Positions 1 to 8,346 of a stretch of 64,000 bases of DNA are shown in pieces. The number at the start of each line of letters is the position of its first letter. Positions within the stretch are counted from its first letter, which is position 1. The notes under the pieces are model-generated. The model had not been told where the DNA came from. It made no database searches and worked only from the letters and a program-made list of their open reading frames with translations. Made by a program: the position numbers and the translations under genes. Origin of the DNA: Amphritea opalescens (GTDB taxonomy: Bacteria; Pseudomonadota; Gammaproteobacteria; Pseudomonadales; Balneatricaceae); NCBI RefSeq assembly GCF_003957515.1, contig NZ_RQXW01000021.1:1-64000 (forward strand), given 5' to 3'.

Positions 1-25
1 GCGACGAGCAGAGAAAAGATTGAAT

Positions 26-283
26 TTAAGACCAAGAAAGTGCCTTGGATTTAGGCAGCCAGAAGCCGTCTTTCGGGAGCTGCTTCAGGTTGCATAGTTG
101 TGTCGCACTTCGGTGTTGAATTCGCGCCTGCTTTACCACTGTCTTTGTAACGACAACCTTCTTGGTATAAGTAACTTCATTTTGTTTTTTATGGTGGCTG
201 TTGTTACCCGCTGTTGCCACGCCTGCAAAAGTTAAAGCCAAAACCGAAAGAGCTGTTACTAAAGTTAATTTTACGTTTTTCAT
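26..283 (-). CDS. Small secreted protein, unknown function
   Basis: An 85-residue protein with a clear N-terminal signal peptide (basic start, hydrophobic core at residues 6-22, Ala-x-Ala-like cleavage near residue 25). The mature part is very basic and rich in Lys, Val and Thr, with one Cys. No family is recognised. A Shine-Dalgarno-like AAGGG lies about 10 bases before the ATG. It is read in the same direction as the cassette genes to its right and could be a further cassette, but its own attC would lie outside the window, so this cannot be decided. Confidence 0.6.
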   Translation of the reverse strand: MKNVKLTLVTALSVLALTFAGVATAGNNSHHKKQNEVTYTKKVVVTKTVVKQARIQHRSATQLCNLKQLPKDGFWLPKSKALSWS

Positions 284-522
284 TTTATTTACCCTTGATT
301 AAATTTATTGATTTAAATTCGTTTGTTGCTTTTGTTCAAACGTTGAAAGTATTTTACACGAGATAAATGCAAACTTGGGTAAAGAGGAAGTAAAGAATTA
401 TTGAGATCAGAGTAACGTTATTTCTAATTTATTATATTTTTCAATAACTTGAAAATTTAATTTTACTCTAACCCCAATTATTATTCTAAAAAAACTCTTT
501 TAAAACCGCTCTTTTCGTGTGC
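284..522. other. AT-rich gap left of the cassette array
   Basis: This stretch of about 240 bases lies between the small secreted protein and the attC site. It is very AT-rich and must hold the promoter of the leftward small gene. No ORF or strong hairpin is visible. At its right edge, TTTTCGTGTGCG adjoins the recombination core, and a near copy of that stretch (TTATTCGTGTGCG) lies beyond the other end of the array at 4241-4253. Confidence 0.4.
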
Positions 523-629
523 GTTAACGCCTTGCTGAGCGGATTGGATGAGCTGGCTGCTTTTTTTCGTTTTTTTTTGAAAAAAAGAAGGCTGCTTACC
601 CAAGTCCGACTTGAGCAATTTGTTATGTG
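523..629 (-). repeat. Integron attC site 1
   Basis: Read on the minus strand, the site opens with CACATAAC (629-622) and closes with GGCGTTAAC (531-523). It contains paired inner boxes (TTGCTCAAGTCGG against CCGCTCAGCAAGG) and an extra internal hairpin of poly-A/poly-T with GCTGC/GCAGC arms. This is the R''-L''...L'-R' plan of an attC site. It lies directly after the stop codon of the 316-residue cassette gene. The outer core CACATAAC is the exact complement of that cassette's first bases (GTTATGTG), as expected for one excisable cassette. Confidence 0.85.
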
Positions 630-631
630 AT

Positions 632-1582
632 TTATTTAACTCGATACCTTAATAAGACAAGGTTATCTAACACAACATTGTTTGACCAAATAAATGAAGC
701 GCCAGCACCGGAGAACTGTTCTTGGAAGTTCATATAAGCTTTCTTATTATCGACTCCAATTTCAGACTCCGTAAACTCAACTGCGCTTGGCCAAGATAAG
801 TAGCTGTCGTCTGATTTCCAATTTACCGGTATATCCCAATGTAATGAGTAGGTATCAATGTATTTATCCGCACCATTGGTATCGCATTCTGTTGTTAAAC
901 GCTGCTCTCTAACCTCTTTAGCACAATTCAGATCATAAATAGGGGAGGTGTAAAAAGTTTGAGCTGACCAACTAGAATCTGTTGTCGTACCATCAGAGAA
1001 ACTTGCTATAAAACCACCGTCTCCCGGGTGAAAACGTTTACCACGATTATCTTCACTACCCAAGCCAGAATTTTCTTCCCAATCAACAACTTTGATTGCA
1101 ATATCATATGGCTTTTTAACTTTAAATTTCACGACATTGGAATTAAAAGGAGTAAAAGGTATAGGATCCACGGCTATTAACTTACCGTTTATAAATAATT
1201 CAAAGTAATTATCTGCAAATATGTACCCTGTAATAACTTCTCCATCGTTATCTACTTCTATGATAGGTACGGACGACAAGTTAACCTCAGACAAAGACTT
1301 TGGGGTTACCTTCGAGCATTCATTATAAAGGTCTGTGGCAAAACTCTTTTGTTCATACTGAACCTTTGCAGGAACAATATATTCAATATTATCATATTTT
1401 TTAATGCCGACTGGAGACGGACGTGAACGCCCTTCTTTACAGGTAAATAACGTTGAAACGTTGATTTCAGCCTCACCTTTAATTACATGAGCAGTCCCAG
1501 CATAATCATTAGAACTAGCTGATGGCGAAAAACTTAACATAGTAAATAACGATAGTACCGAAAATTTAATTTTAATATTCAT
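632..1582 (-). CDS. Cassette-borne secreted protein, unknown function
   Basis: A 316-residue protein with a signal peptide (residues 1 to about 24, ending near Ser-Ser-Asn). The mature part is predicted to be rich in beta strands. A segment around residues 122-165 (FELFINGKL and following residues) resembles the carbohydrate- or lectin-like beta-sandwich folds of secreted proteins, but I cannot name a family. Cys residues at about 48, 89, 219 and 233 could form disulfides. The stop codon lies a few bases from attC site 1, so the gene fills an integron cassette. No promoter of its own is obvious. Cell-surface or extracellular location is inferred from the signal peptide alone. Confidence 0.65.
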   Translation of the reverse strand: MNIKIKFSVLSLFTMLSFSPSASSNDYAGTAHVIKGEAEINVSTLFTCKEGRSRPSPVGIKKYDNIEYIVPAKVQYEQKSFATDLYNECSKVTPKSLSEVNLSSVPIIEVDNDGEVITGYIFADNYFELFINGKLIAVDPIPFTPFNSNVVKFKVKKPYDIAIKVVDWEENSGLGSEDNRGKRFHPGDGGFIASFSDGTTTDSSWSAQTFYTSPIYDLNCAKEVREQRLTTECDTNGADKYIDTYSLHWDIPVNWKSDDSYLSWPSAVEFTESEIGVDNKKAYMNFQEQFSGAGASFIWSNNVVLDNLVLLRYRVK

Positions 1583-1637
1583 AAATATTCCCTTATGAAA
1601 TAGTAGTTATGCATATATAAAAGAGCCAAAGCATAGG

Positions 1638-1741
1638 CACATAACGCCGTTTTAAGCGGCAAGTAATAGCTTGCTAAAATGTGGAACGAAGTGAAACTCA
1701 GCAAGCTGTTACGTGTCCGACTTGAAAACCCTTGTTATATG
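1638..1741 (-). repeat. Integron attC site 2
   Basis: On the minus strand the site runs from CATATAAC (1741-1734) to GGCGTTATGTG (1648-1638). Inner boxes TTCAAGTCGG and CCGCTTAA face each other, and a second inner inverted repeat, AGCTTGCTGAG against TTAGCAAGCT, extends the stem. The stop codon of the 368-residue gene overlaps the R'' core. The cassette start (GTTATGTG) pairs with R'' at 7 of 8 positions. Confidence 0.88.
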
Positions 1742-2841
1742 GGTGTATCACTAACTTTTTCCAAATAGGAGCATATCTCTTTTTCTATATGCTCAACGGA
1801 AGAATCAATGTTACTGAGAAGATTTTCATTGCTGTTATATCCACTATTTTTTCTGAATTTAGTTATCTGTTCAGCAAACTGATCAACGTGTTTCCAATAC
1901 TTTAAATTTGATAGCTCTTCTTCTCTAGTAACAGCAAGAAGCTTCATATTTGAACCTTCATAATATACCCAGTGAATGTCATAACATATATTAAACAATT
2001 TGTGGTCATTGGTACCAACCCAATTATCAATTTTAAATTTTTTGCCAAGTACATCCAAAGTAACACCAAGATCTTCAGCAAAGTTTGAACCACTGAGCCA
2101 GTGTATATCCATCGCAGCATCAAAAGCTAACCATCGGCACTTAGCAATAGTCTTACCTGTTTTCGTAAAATTGTTTTTAATATCTCTTCTACGATTTTGA
2201 ATTGGTTCAGGTAATTTGTTTATCTCATGCGCTGAAAGACCCCAAAAAGCATATTTAGCGATTTCCATATCAAACGCATTCAAAATATCAATTAGGCTAA
2301 TCATACTATGGATATATATTTCAAATTGTTCTGCTGGTGACTTACCAGAGTGGTTTAATTTTATGTTTTGAATTTGTAACATAGCGACATACGACATTCC
2401 ATATGTACATCTAGCTTCATCAGATAGTTCTTTAAAGTCAATTTTTCGTTCAGCAGAAAGCTCATCGAAAGATCGATGTGTAGCCTCCGAGTCATCTTTA
2501 TGACCTGGCCAAAATTTATCACAAAATCTTTGATAAGCCCTCATAGAATTAGCAACGTGCTTGTCTGGCATTTCATTTACACCAATAGCAGTCAAACTAA
2601 TAAGGGGAGATTTTTGCAAAATATGAACTAAAGGAAGCAGTCCAACTCTTTCTGCATCTCCTATAGATGGGTTTTCAGGCAACTGTTCCATTCTTTGTAT
2701 GGAGCAATTGTCTAAATTAATTTGAACAACTTTTCCCTGTTTAAAACATTCAAAAGCGTACTCAGGAGTTAGTTCTCTATGACCTTCATCAACCCCTCTA
2801 CAAGGTTTAATAAATTGTATATCTCTATTTTTAGTCATCAT
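1735..2841 (-). CDS. Cassette-borne protein, unknown function
   Basis: A 368-residue, probably cytoplasmic protein without signal peptide or clear membrane segment. No family is recognised with confidence. Acidic residues in hydrophobic strands (INLDNCS near residue 42, GVNEMP near 87, AFDAAMD near 240) vaguely recall the spacing of PIN-like nucleases; this is speculation. The C-terminal part is helical and charged. It lies between attC sites 2 and 3, and its stop codon overlaps the attC core, the compact layout usual for integron cassettes. ATG ATG at the start leaves the choice of start open by one codon. Neighbouring cassettes give no functional clue because they are acquired independently. 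Confidence 0.6.
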   Translation of the reverse strand: MMTKNRDIQFIKPCRGVDEGHRELTPEYAFECFKQGKVVQINLDNCSIQRMEQLPENPSIGDAERVGLLPLVHILQKSPLISLTAIGVNEMPDKHVANSMRAYQRFCDKFWPGHKDDSEATHRSFDELSAERKIDFKELSDEARCTYGMSYVAMLQIQNIKLNHSGKSPAEQFEIYIHSMISLIDILNAFDMEIAKYAFWGLSAHEINKLPEPIQNRRRDIKNNFTKTGKTIAKCRWLAFDAAMDIHWLSGSNFAEDLGVTLDVLGKKFKIDNWVGTNDHKLFNICYDIHWVYYEGSNMKLLAVTREEELSNLKYWKHVDQFAEQITKFRKNSGYNSNENLLSNIDSSVEHIEKEICSYLEKVSDTPI

Positions 2842-2861
2842 AAAACTCGATTATTGAAAAC

Positions 2862-2912
2862 CACATAACGCCGCGTTCACCGGCTTGTCCGGTGCAACGC
2901 TTTGTTAACTAT
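2862..2912 (-). repeat. Integron attC site 3 (short form)
   Basis: A compact attC of about 51 bases. On the minus strand it runs from ATAGTTAAC (2912-2904) through GCGTTGCACCGG, a short loop and CCGGTGAACGC to GCGTTATGTG. The arms form a nearly continuous hairpin. The R'' core ATAGTTAAC is the exact complement of GTTAACTAT found at the far end of the same cassette (4237-4229). This confirms the cassette boundaries. Confidence 0.92.
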
Positions 2913-4201
2913 ATGGCTCTTAGGTTTACGTAAAGCCTAAACACCGGATTGATAAATTCATAGATTCCCTGCCCCTCCGGGATTCGACGGAGTACGGGCC
3001 CGAACTTTCTATCTAATAGTCTTGGAAGGTTCTGATCAAGGTAATCAACTTCAAATTCTGCAGCGTCTTTCCGTACATTTTTGAGTAATATCCTCCCTAC
3101 ATCTTCATGAAATAGAGTCATCTCTTCAGGTTGCTCTGCTAGCAGATGCAATAACATTTGACGAGCCTCCGAATTTCCAATTGCTCGCTGATATGAACTT
3201 TCAAGTGTGGGGAATGCGACTCCGCTTTTTATGTCTTCAAGCACTCGATTGTATACGTGCCGATCAATAACGGTAAGCCCAAGTTGGGACGCTTTACTCA
3301 CACAGGACTTACCAATCATTTGTATAAAATACGGATAACCTTGCGATGCTTTTACAATATCATTTTTAACGTCGTCATCTATCCCAAGGTCACCTTCAAA
3401 TAATTCTTCAGCTTTATTTAGTACATTAACCGCTTCTTGATCCGGCATTGTTTTTACATGTATCGCACCTTGCTCTAGTAGGCGTTCTACCGATGCATGG
3501 TCTTCTATCAGATCCGTGAGATCTTGACCTATACCGCAAACACCGAATTTAATGTCTTTTGAACTTAGCGATTTAATGAGAGAGCCAAGTCCGTTTTTGT
3601 TTTGTAAGACATCAAATTCATCCAGTAGAATCAATAATCCATCACGTTTCATCTTGCCTTTGACTTGATGCTGAACGACTGAAGAAACAAAATTTCGAAA
3701 TGTTTGAACCGTATCTCCCTCAACGACCCGAGCATACTTTGATGATTCAATACCCTTGGCGCCCCAGTTTATAACTTTTAAATCCGCTCCTCCAGAAACC
3801 TCTTTTGTTCTGGTAAATTCCACAATTTCTTTTCCATCTTGGGGTACAAGCCTTAACAATCCATCCTCATCATTTTGATCGTTACAAAGCCTAGATACCA
3901 AAGCCTCTCCAGATTCTATTATGGCGTCACAAGTATAAAATACGGTTAGATATGTCCTTGGTTTATCTGGAATTTCATGATGCAAACCTGCGTTTGTAGC
4001 TAGCGTATAGTCACCCAGCGCCATCTGCTGAACCTGCCTTAACAATGACGACTTACCTACACCACGCTTTCCATAAATTGCAATTAAGCTATTTGGAGAA
4101 TGTAGCGCCTGCATGCAAGATCTAATCAGATCAATTCGACCAACAAATCTATTTGGGTCAGTAATAACATCGGAAGTAAAACCTTTTTCTGGATCAATCA
4201 T
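2909..4201 (-). CDS. Cassette-borne AAA/STAND-type ATPase
   Basis: A 430-residue P-loop ATPase. A Walker A motif, GKRGVGKS, lies at residues 44-51, and a Walker B motif, LLILLDEFD, ends near residue 197 with Asp194 and Glu195. The phrase RFVGR just ahead of the P-loop, and a C-terminal winged-helix-like half, resemble Orc1/Cdc6-like and STAND ATPases. No effector domain (nuclease, protease, TIR) is visible, so the C-terminal 150 residues or a partner would have to carry out any action. The gene forms one integron cassette with attC site 3, and its stop codon lies inside the site. Single ATPases of this sort occur in mobile defence gene pools, but a defence role here is inference only. Confidence 0.75.
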   Translation of the reverse strand: MIDPEKGFTSDVITDPNRFVGRIDLIRSCMQALHSPNSLIAIYGKRGVGKSSLLRQVQQMALGDYTLATNAGLHHEIPDKPRTYLTVFYTCDAIIESGEALVSRLCNDQNDEDGLLRLVPQDGKEIVEFTRTKEVSGGADLKVINWGAKGIESSKYARVVEGDTVQTFRNFVSSVVQHQVKGKMKRDGLLILLDEFDVLQNKNGLGSLIKSLSSKDIKFGVCGIGQDLTDLIEDHASVERLLEQGAIHVKTMPDQEAVNVLNKAEELFEGDLGIDDDVKNDIVKASQGYPYFIQMIGKSCVSKASQLGLTVIDRHVYNRVLEDIKSGVAFPTLESSYQRAIGNSEARQMLLHLLAEQPEEMTLFHEDVGRILLKNVRKDAAEFEVDYLDQNLPRLLDRKFGPVLRRIPEGQGIYEFINPVFRLYVNLRAI

Positions 4202-4524
4202 TTTGATGCCCGACCTTGAAAATTAGAGATAGTTAACAGCTTATTCGTGTGCGTGCCTGATATACTGGCGAGAACTCACCGAGCTTCTGCTTGTAACCAA
4301 CTGATTTCATTCTGAAACCTTCCATAGTTTGACTATTCCCTTCCAGAAAAGCGTGCGCGCACACTATTTCTATGACGTGTGGCATATAAACTTGCAAACC
4401 AAATCAATAACCTATTGATTTTATTGATGATTAAAATATCACCAACCGAATAAACAGGCAAGCACGAAAACTAAGTGCGTCCTCTTTTCTTGAAATGGAT
4501 GTAATCATCCAAAAAGGGTAAAGT
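4202..4524. other. Right boundary of the cassette array
   Basis: The cassette boundary is ATAGTTAAC at 4229-4237. To its right no gene occurs for about 290 bases. I find no R''/L box partner that would make a full attC, so this may be a degenerate attI-like site or the end of an array that lost its integrase. CGTGTGCG at 4246-4253 and CGCACACT at 4358-4365 form a widely spaced inverted repeat. The rest is AT-rich and must contain the promoter of the small ORF at 4525. Confidence 0.4.
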
Positions 4525-4638
4525 ATGTATCCTAGATGTCCTGAATATCAGGCATATGTGACTAAGTATGCGAAGGCAAGGGCCGCCAGAGAGGAAAAAA
4601 GGATCTATGGTATTCATCCTGAATATCCGTCTGAATGA
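4525..4638 (+). CDS. 37-residue small protein, unknown
   Basis: A short ORF that starts with ATG after a good ribosome-binding site (AAAGGG, 7 bases upstream). The peptide is highly charged (Arg, Lys, Glu) with MYP and HPEYP at its ends, and the middle should form an amphipathic helix. The Tyr-Pro-rich ends look non-random. No homologue is recalled. The next small ORF begins 24 bases downstream on the same strand. Confidence 0.4.
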   Translation: MYPRCPEYQAYVTKYAKARAAREEKRIYGIHPEYPSE

Positions 4639-4662
4639 CCAGACCTTCGTAGGCTAGTCAAA

Positions 4663-4866
4663 ATGACGGACTACGATACGGGTACTCCTTTTACCCATTT
4701 AGTTGAACTATATCCTAGTAACCCTGTTGATTGCTACAACGTTTGGCTAAACGGCAAACGCTGGAAAACACGAATGGGTTGGAGCAACGTTCTTGAAGGT
4801 TTAAAAAAAGCTTTACCACGTCGTATCAAATCACTGATGGCATGTACGCTGCTGGCACAAAGCTGA
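4663..4866 (+). CDS. 67-residue small protein, unknown
   Basis: A 67-residue ORF in the same orientation as the small ORF before it, ending 18 bases before a strong terminator. The sequence has a plausible folded composition (VELYPSNP, VWLNGKRWKTR) and a basic C-terminal half. The ribosome-binding site is weak, so translation may depend on the upstream ORF. It could also be the remnant of a longer gene. No family is recognised. Confidence 0.4.
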   Translation: MTDYDTGTPFTHLVELYPSNPVDCYNVWLNGKRWKTRMGWSNVLEGLKKALPRRIKSLMACTLLAQS

Positions 4867-4884
4867 CATTTCGCTACAACAAAA

Positions 4885-4917
4885 AAAGAGCCGTCGACTC
4901 AACATCGACGGCTCTTT
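4885..4917. terminator. Bidirectional terminator
   Basis: A perfect 13-base stem, AAAGAGCCGTCGA with TCGACGGCTCTTT, closes a 7-base loop. A-rich sequence lies on the left and T-rich on the right. It can end both the rightward small ORFs and the leftward response-regulator gene. Confidence 0.9.
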
Positions 4918-4951
4918 CCTAATGGCTTACCCAAGCAGCATGAAATAGCCC

Positions 4952-5605
4952 TCAATCGATCAACTGGTGTTCGATCGCATAACGCACCAAACCCGCTGCT
5001 GTATGTATATCGAGCTTATTCTTAATATTTTGCCGGTGGGTTTCCGCCGTTCTCACCGAGATAGCTAACTGCCGAGCCACCTCTTTATTACTCGCCCCAC
5101 CGGCCAGTAAACTCAGCACTTCTGTTTCTCTGCAGGTCAGTGCATCCTGCTGCGGGGCGGTATCATTCTGTAATGTTAAATCGGGCTGACTAAACAGCGA
5201 CTGAGACACACCGGCGCTGAAGTAAGTGGCGCCGCTATAAACCGTTTTAATCGCATTGACCAGTTCGCTCGCGGAAACATCCTTCAGCACATAACCGGCG
5301 GCCCCGCACTGAATCAGTTTGAGAATATATTCACGGCTTTCATGCATGGTCAAAATAAGCACCCGCACATTCGGCTGTTCAGCGCGTAACCGCTCTGTCG
5401 CCTCAAAACCATTCATCACCGGCATGGAGATATCCATCAACACCACATCCGGTTTCAATTCAGCTACAAGGGGCAACGCCTCGGCACCATTACTCGCCGC
5501 ACCGACAACCTCCAATGAAGGTTCATTCTCTAATCGAGCAATGATGCCTTCCTGTACGAGTGCATGATCATCCACCAACACCACTCGAATCTTTTTTTCT
5601 GTCAT
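4952..5605 (-). CDS. NarL/FixJ-family response regulator
   Basis: This is a two-component response regulator of about 217 residues. The receiver domain (residues 5-120) has the acidic pair Asp12-Asp13, phospho-acceptor Asp58 (VLMDIS), Thr86 and Lys108. A LuxR-type helix-turn-helix occupies roughly residues 153-215 (LTCRETEVL, SNKEVARQL, TAETHRQNI). The ATG at 5605 is chosen over an in-frame GTG three codons upstream because AGGTG lies about 8 bases before it. It sits 17 bases after the sensor-kinase gene and downstream of a TRAP operon, so it probably activates that operon. The direct targets could be the repeated CTACGTAG motifs before dctP. Confidence 0.93.
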   Translation of the reverse strand: MTEKKIRVVLVDDHALVQEGIIARLENEPSLEVVGAASNGAEALPLVAELKPDVVLMDISMPVMNGFEATERLRAEQPNVRVLILTMHESREYILKLIQCGAAGYVLKDVSASELVNAIKTVYSGATYFSAGVSQSLFSQPDLTLQNDTAPQQDALTCRETEVLSLLAGGASNKEVARQLAISVRTAETHRQNIKNKLDIHTAAGLVRYAIEHQLID

Positions 5606-5622
5606 CAGTTGCACCTGTTCAT

Positions 5623-6981
5623 CTATATCAGAGAGAACCCTGCGCGGATACGTGTTCCGCCACCCAGCTTAGTTCGCACGCTAAACTGGCCACTCAACAG
5701 CTCCGAACGCTCTCGCATGTTGAGTAGACCAATCCCCTCACCGGTGTTATTGGATACATCAAACCCTTGGCCATCATCACGAATCTCAATCCAGATTAAG
5801 TTTTCCTCCTGCCAGATGCGAAAACTCACATTCGCCGCCTGCGCATGCCGATCAATATTCATCAACGCCTCCTGACCGATACGGTAGAGGGTAATCTCAA
5901 TATCATCGGGTAAGCGTTGTTGCGGTAGTTCTAAACGCAGCTGTGAAGTGATCCCCGTACGTTCAGAAAACTCTTCAACCATCCCCTTAATCGCCGGTTC
6001 TAAACCAAGATCATCCAGTTGAATCGGACGCAGGTCATGGGAGATACGCCGAACCTCCTGAATCGCTTGGTTTAATACTTCACTGCCACGCTCTAATTCG
6101 GCTCGCGCCTTAACCTCGCCCGGAGGTAACTTATCGCTTGCCAGTTCCAAACGAAATTTAACCGATACCATCAACTGATTAATACCATCATGCAGTTCGC
6201 GGGCAAAATTACGCCGCTGACTCACCTGAAACTGCACATAACGATGAGCGACTTCGCGCAACCGTGCATCAGCCAATTGCGAGGTATGCACATTCAGCCC
6301 TAACGCTAATAGCGCAATAATCACCACCGTGGCTGCCAAAATGGCCACCACCGTCAAAAAGGTATTGCGAATATTATGGGTGACTTTAAGACGGGTGATC
6401 GCCACTTCTTTGGCGATATCATCAATATATAGCCCAGTGCCCATCATCCAGTTTAATTTTGGAATCTGAATCACATAACTCAGCTTATCTTCGAAATCAC
6501 CTTTAGAGGGTTTACGCCAGATATAACGATGAAATCCACCGCCCTCCTGCGCGACCTTTAAGAGGTTACGAATCACGTAATCGCCGTTCGTATCCTGTAG
6601 ATCGATCAGGTTTTTGCCCACCAGCTCTGACTGAATCGGATGGACCAAATTGACACCTTTGGCATCATAAACAAAGAAATAGCCATCATCGCCATAGGTC
6701 AGGCTATGTAAGATCCGCTTCACTTCAGCCTCAGCCGCTTTATCCGCAGGCCCCGCTTGCCCCACAACATGGGCGATGGAGGTCATCGCGAGCCCGACAT
6801 AGTGCTGTAACTCTTGCCGCTTGGACGCCAACAAGTTCTCTTCGAAGGTTTTAATCTCCTGCTCAGACAATAACCGAGCCTGATTCAAACTTATCAGCGT
6901 AATGGCTACCGTTACCAAGATCAGAGGGATAATCGATAACAGTAGCATTTTCGCCTTAAGCGACGTCACAAGGGGTTTCAT
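5623..6981 (-). CDS. Cache-domain sensor histidine kinase (HisKA_3 type)
   Basis: A 452-residue membrane kinase. A transmembrane helix spans residues 12-32. An extracytoplasmic single Cache domain follows to about 190 (GYFFVYDAKG, NWMMGTGLYI), then a second membrane helix at 207-229. The cytoplasmic part has the HisKA_3 phospho-acceptor His264 in the motif RELHDG and a C-terminal HATPase_c domain (DDGQGFD, GIGLLNMRER). Cache domains of this class sense small organic acids. The gene lies between TRAP genes and its response regulator, so it most likely senses the TRAP substrate. HisKA_3 kinases pair with NarL-type regulators, which fits the neighbour. Confidence 0.93.
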   Translation of the reverse strand: MKPLVTSLKAKMLLLSIIPLILVTVAITLISLNQARLLSEQEIKTFEENLLASKRQELQHYVGLAMTSIAHVVGQAGPADKAAEAEVKRILHSLTYGDDGYFFVYDAKGVNLVHPIQSELVGKNLIDLQDTNGDYVIRNLLKVAQEGGGFHRYIWRKPSKGDFEDKLSYVIQIPKLNWMMGTGLYIDDIAKEVAITRLKVTHNIRNTFLTVVAILAATVVIIALLALGLNVHTSQLADARLREVAHRYVQFQVSQRRNFARELHDGINQLMVSVKFRLELASDKLPPGEVKARAELERGSEVLNQAIQEVRRISHDLRPIQLDDLGLEPAIKGMVEEFSERTGITSQLRLELPQQRLPDDIEITLYRIGQEALMNIDRHAQAANVSFRIWQEENLIWIEIRDDGQGFDVSNNTGEGIGLLNMRERSELLSGQFSVRTKLGGGTRIRAGFSLI

Positions 6982-7044
6982 AGAGTCAGCTTTGGCCTAT
7001 TTTTATCCTCAGTATATCGTTAACCGTTGCTTTAAAAAGGCCTT

Positions 7045-8334
7045 TTAGTTGAGACCATAGAAACTAGGGAACAACAGTATCGAAATCACCACCGCCACCT
7101 GCATCGCAATAAACGGCATAACACCGCGATAAATATCGACCGTGCGCACCTCGGGCGGCGAAACCCCTTTCAGATAGAACAGACTGAAACCAAAGGGTGG
7201 CGTCAAGAAACTGGTCTGCAGGTTCATCGCAATCAAGATAGCAAACCAAACCGGCGCAATCCCCAACGCATCCGCGACGGGCGCAAGAATCGGTACGATA
7301 ATAAAGCTGATTTCGACAAAGTCGATAAAGAAGCCGAGCACCATAATCGCCAGCATAGAGAGAATCAAAAAGCCGGTCGTGCCACCCGGTAGATCAGACA
7401 GTAACTCTTCAACGATATAGTCGCCGCCGGTATAGGTAAAGGCCATCGAGAACGCGGTTGCGCCCAACAGAATCGCAAACACCATCGCCGTGACTTTTAC
7501 GGTTTCAGAAGCGGAATCAAATACCATTTTCCAGCTAAACTGCCCATAAACCGCCGCCAGCAAAATAGCACCGACACCACCTAAGGCTGAAGATTCTGTC
7601 GGTGTAGCGATACCGGCAAAAATAGAGCCCAGTACAATCAGAATCAAGGCTAACGGCGGTACAATCGCCTTCATCGCTTTAACATACTGCTCGGTCTTAC
7701 TATTAACATCGTCATCCATCGGCAATGCGGGAGCAGCTTCAGGCTTCCTCCATGCATAAATCAAGATGTAGACGATATAAAGACCGATCAAAATAAAGCC
7801 TGGGCCAACCGCGGCTTTAAACAGATCACCAACTGGGATACCCAGCACATCGCCGAGAATAATCAGAATAATAGAGGGCGGAATAATCTGCCCTAGGGTG
7901 CCCGACGCACAGATGGTGCCGCAGGCGAGTGATTTGTCATACTTGTATTTCAGCATGACCGGTAATGAGATCAAACCCATCGCCACCACGGAAGCCCCTA
8001 CCACGCCAGTTGAGGCCGCTAACAACGCGCCTACTAATACTGTCGAAATGGCCAATCCACCACGCACACCACCAAACAGTTTCGCCATCGCTTCTAACAG
8101 CTGCTCAGCCAAACGAGTACGCTGTAACACGATCCCCATAAAGACAAATAACGGCACCGCCATCAGCACCGTATTTTCCATAATGCTTTGAATCCGGAAC
8201 GGCATAAAGGCGAACAGCTCAGGCCCTTCGGCAAATAAACCAAATAGCAGTGCGACACCACCAAATGTAAACGCAACTGGGAAACCGACTAGCAGCATCA
8301 ACAGCGCAACACAGAACATTACAATACCAATCAT
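7045..8334 (-). CDS. dctM: TRAP transporter large permease (DctM type)
   Basis: A 429-residue integral membrane protein with about 12 transmembrane segments. It is the ion-driven transport subunit of a tripartite ATP-independent periplasmic transporter. Family features include the Gly- and Pro-rich turns (IIPPSIILII near residue 150, TPTESSALG near 245) and a C-terminal LTPPFGFSLFYLKG signature. It is the last TRAP gene of its operon, 12 bases after the small permease. With the TakP-like binding protein upstream, it probably imports a 2-oxo acid or related monocarboxylate. Confidence 0.93.
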   Translation of the reverse strand: MIGIVMFCVALLMLLVGFPVAFTFGGVALLFGLFAEGPELFAFMPFRIQSIMENTVLMAVPLFVFMGIVLQRTRLAEQLLEAMAKLFGGVRGGLAISTVLVGALLAASTGVVGASVVAMGLISLPVMLKYKYDKSLACGTICASGTLGQIIPPSIILIILGDVLGIPVGDLFKAAVGPGFILIGLYIVYILIYAWRKPEAAPALPMDDDVNSKTEQYVKAMKAIVPPLALILIVLGSIFAGIATPTESSALGGVGAILLAAVYGQFSWKMVFDSASETVKVTAMVFAILLGATAFSMAFTYTGGDYIVEELLSDLPGGTTGFLILSMLAIMVLGFFIDFVEISFIIVPILAPVADALGIAPVWFAILIAMNLQTSFLTPPFGFSLFYLKGVSPPEVRTVDIYRGVMPFIAMQVAVVISILLFPSFYGLN

Positions 8335-8346
8335 CGTCAGTGCCTC

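Noticed and set aside
4202-4460. A fourth attC site at the right edge of the array
   Set aside because: The recombination core is present at 4229-4237, but no matching R''/L box partner was found within 150 bases.
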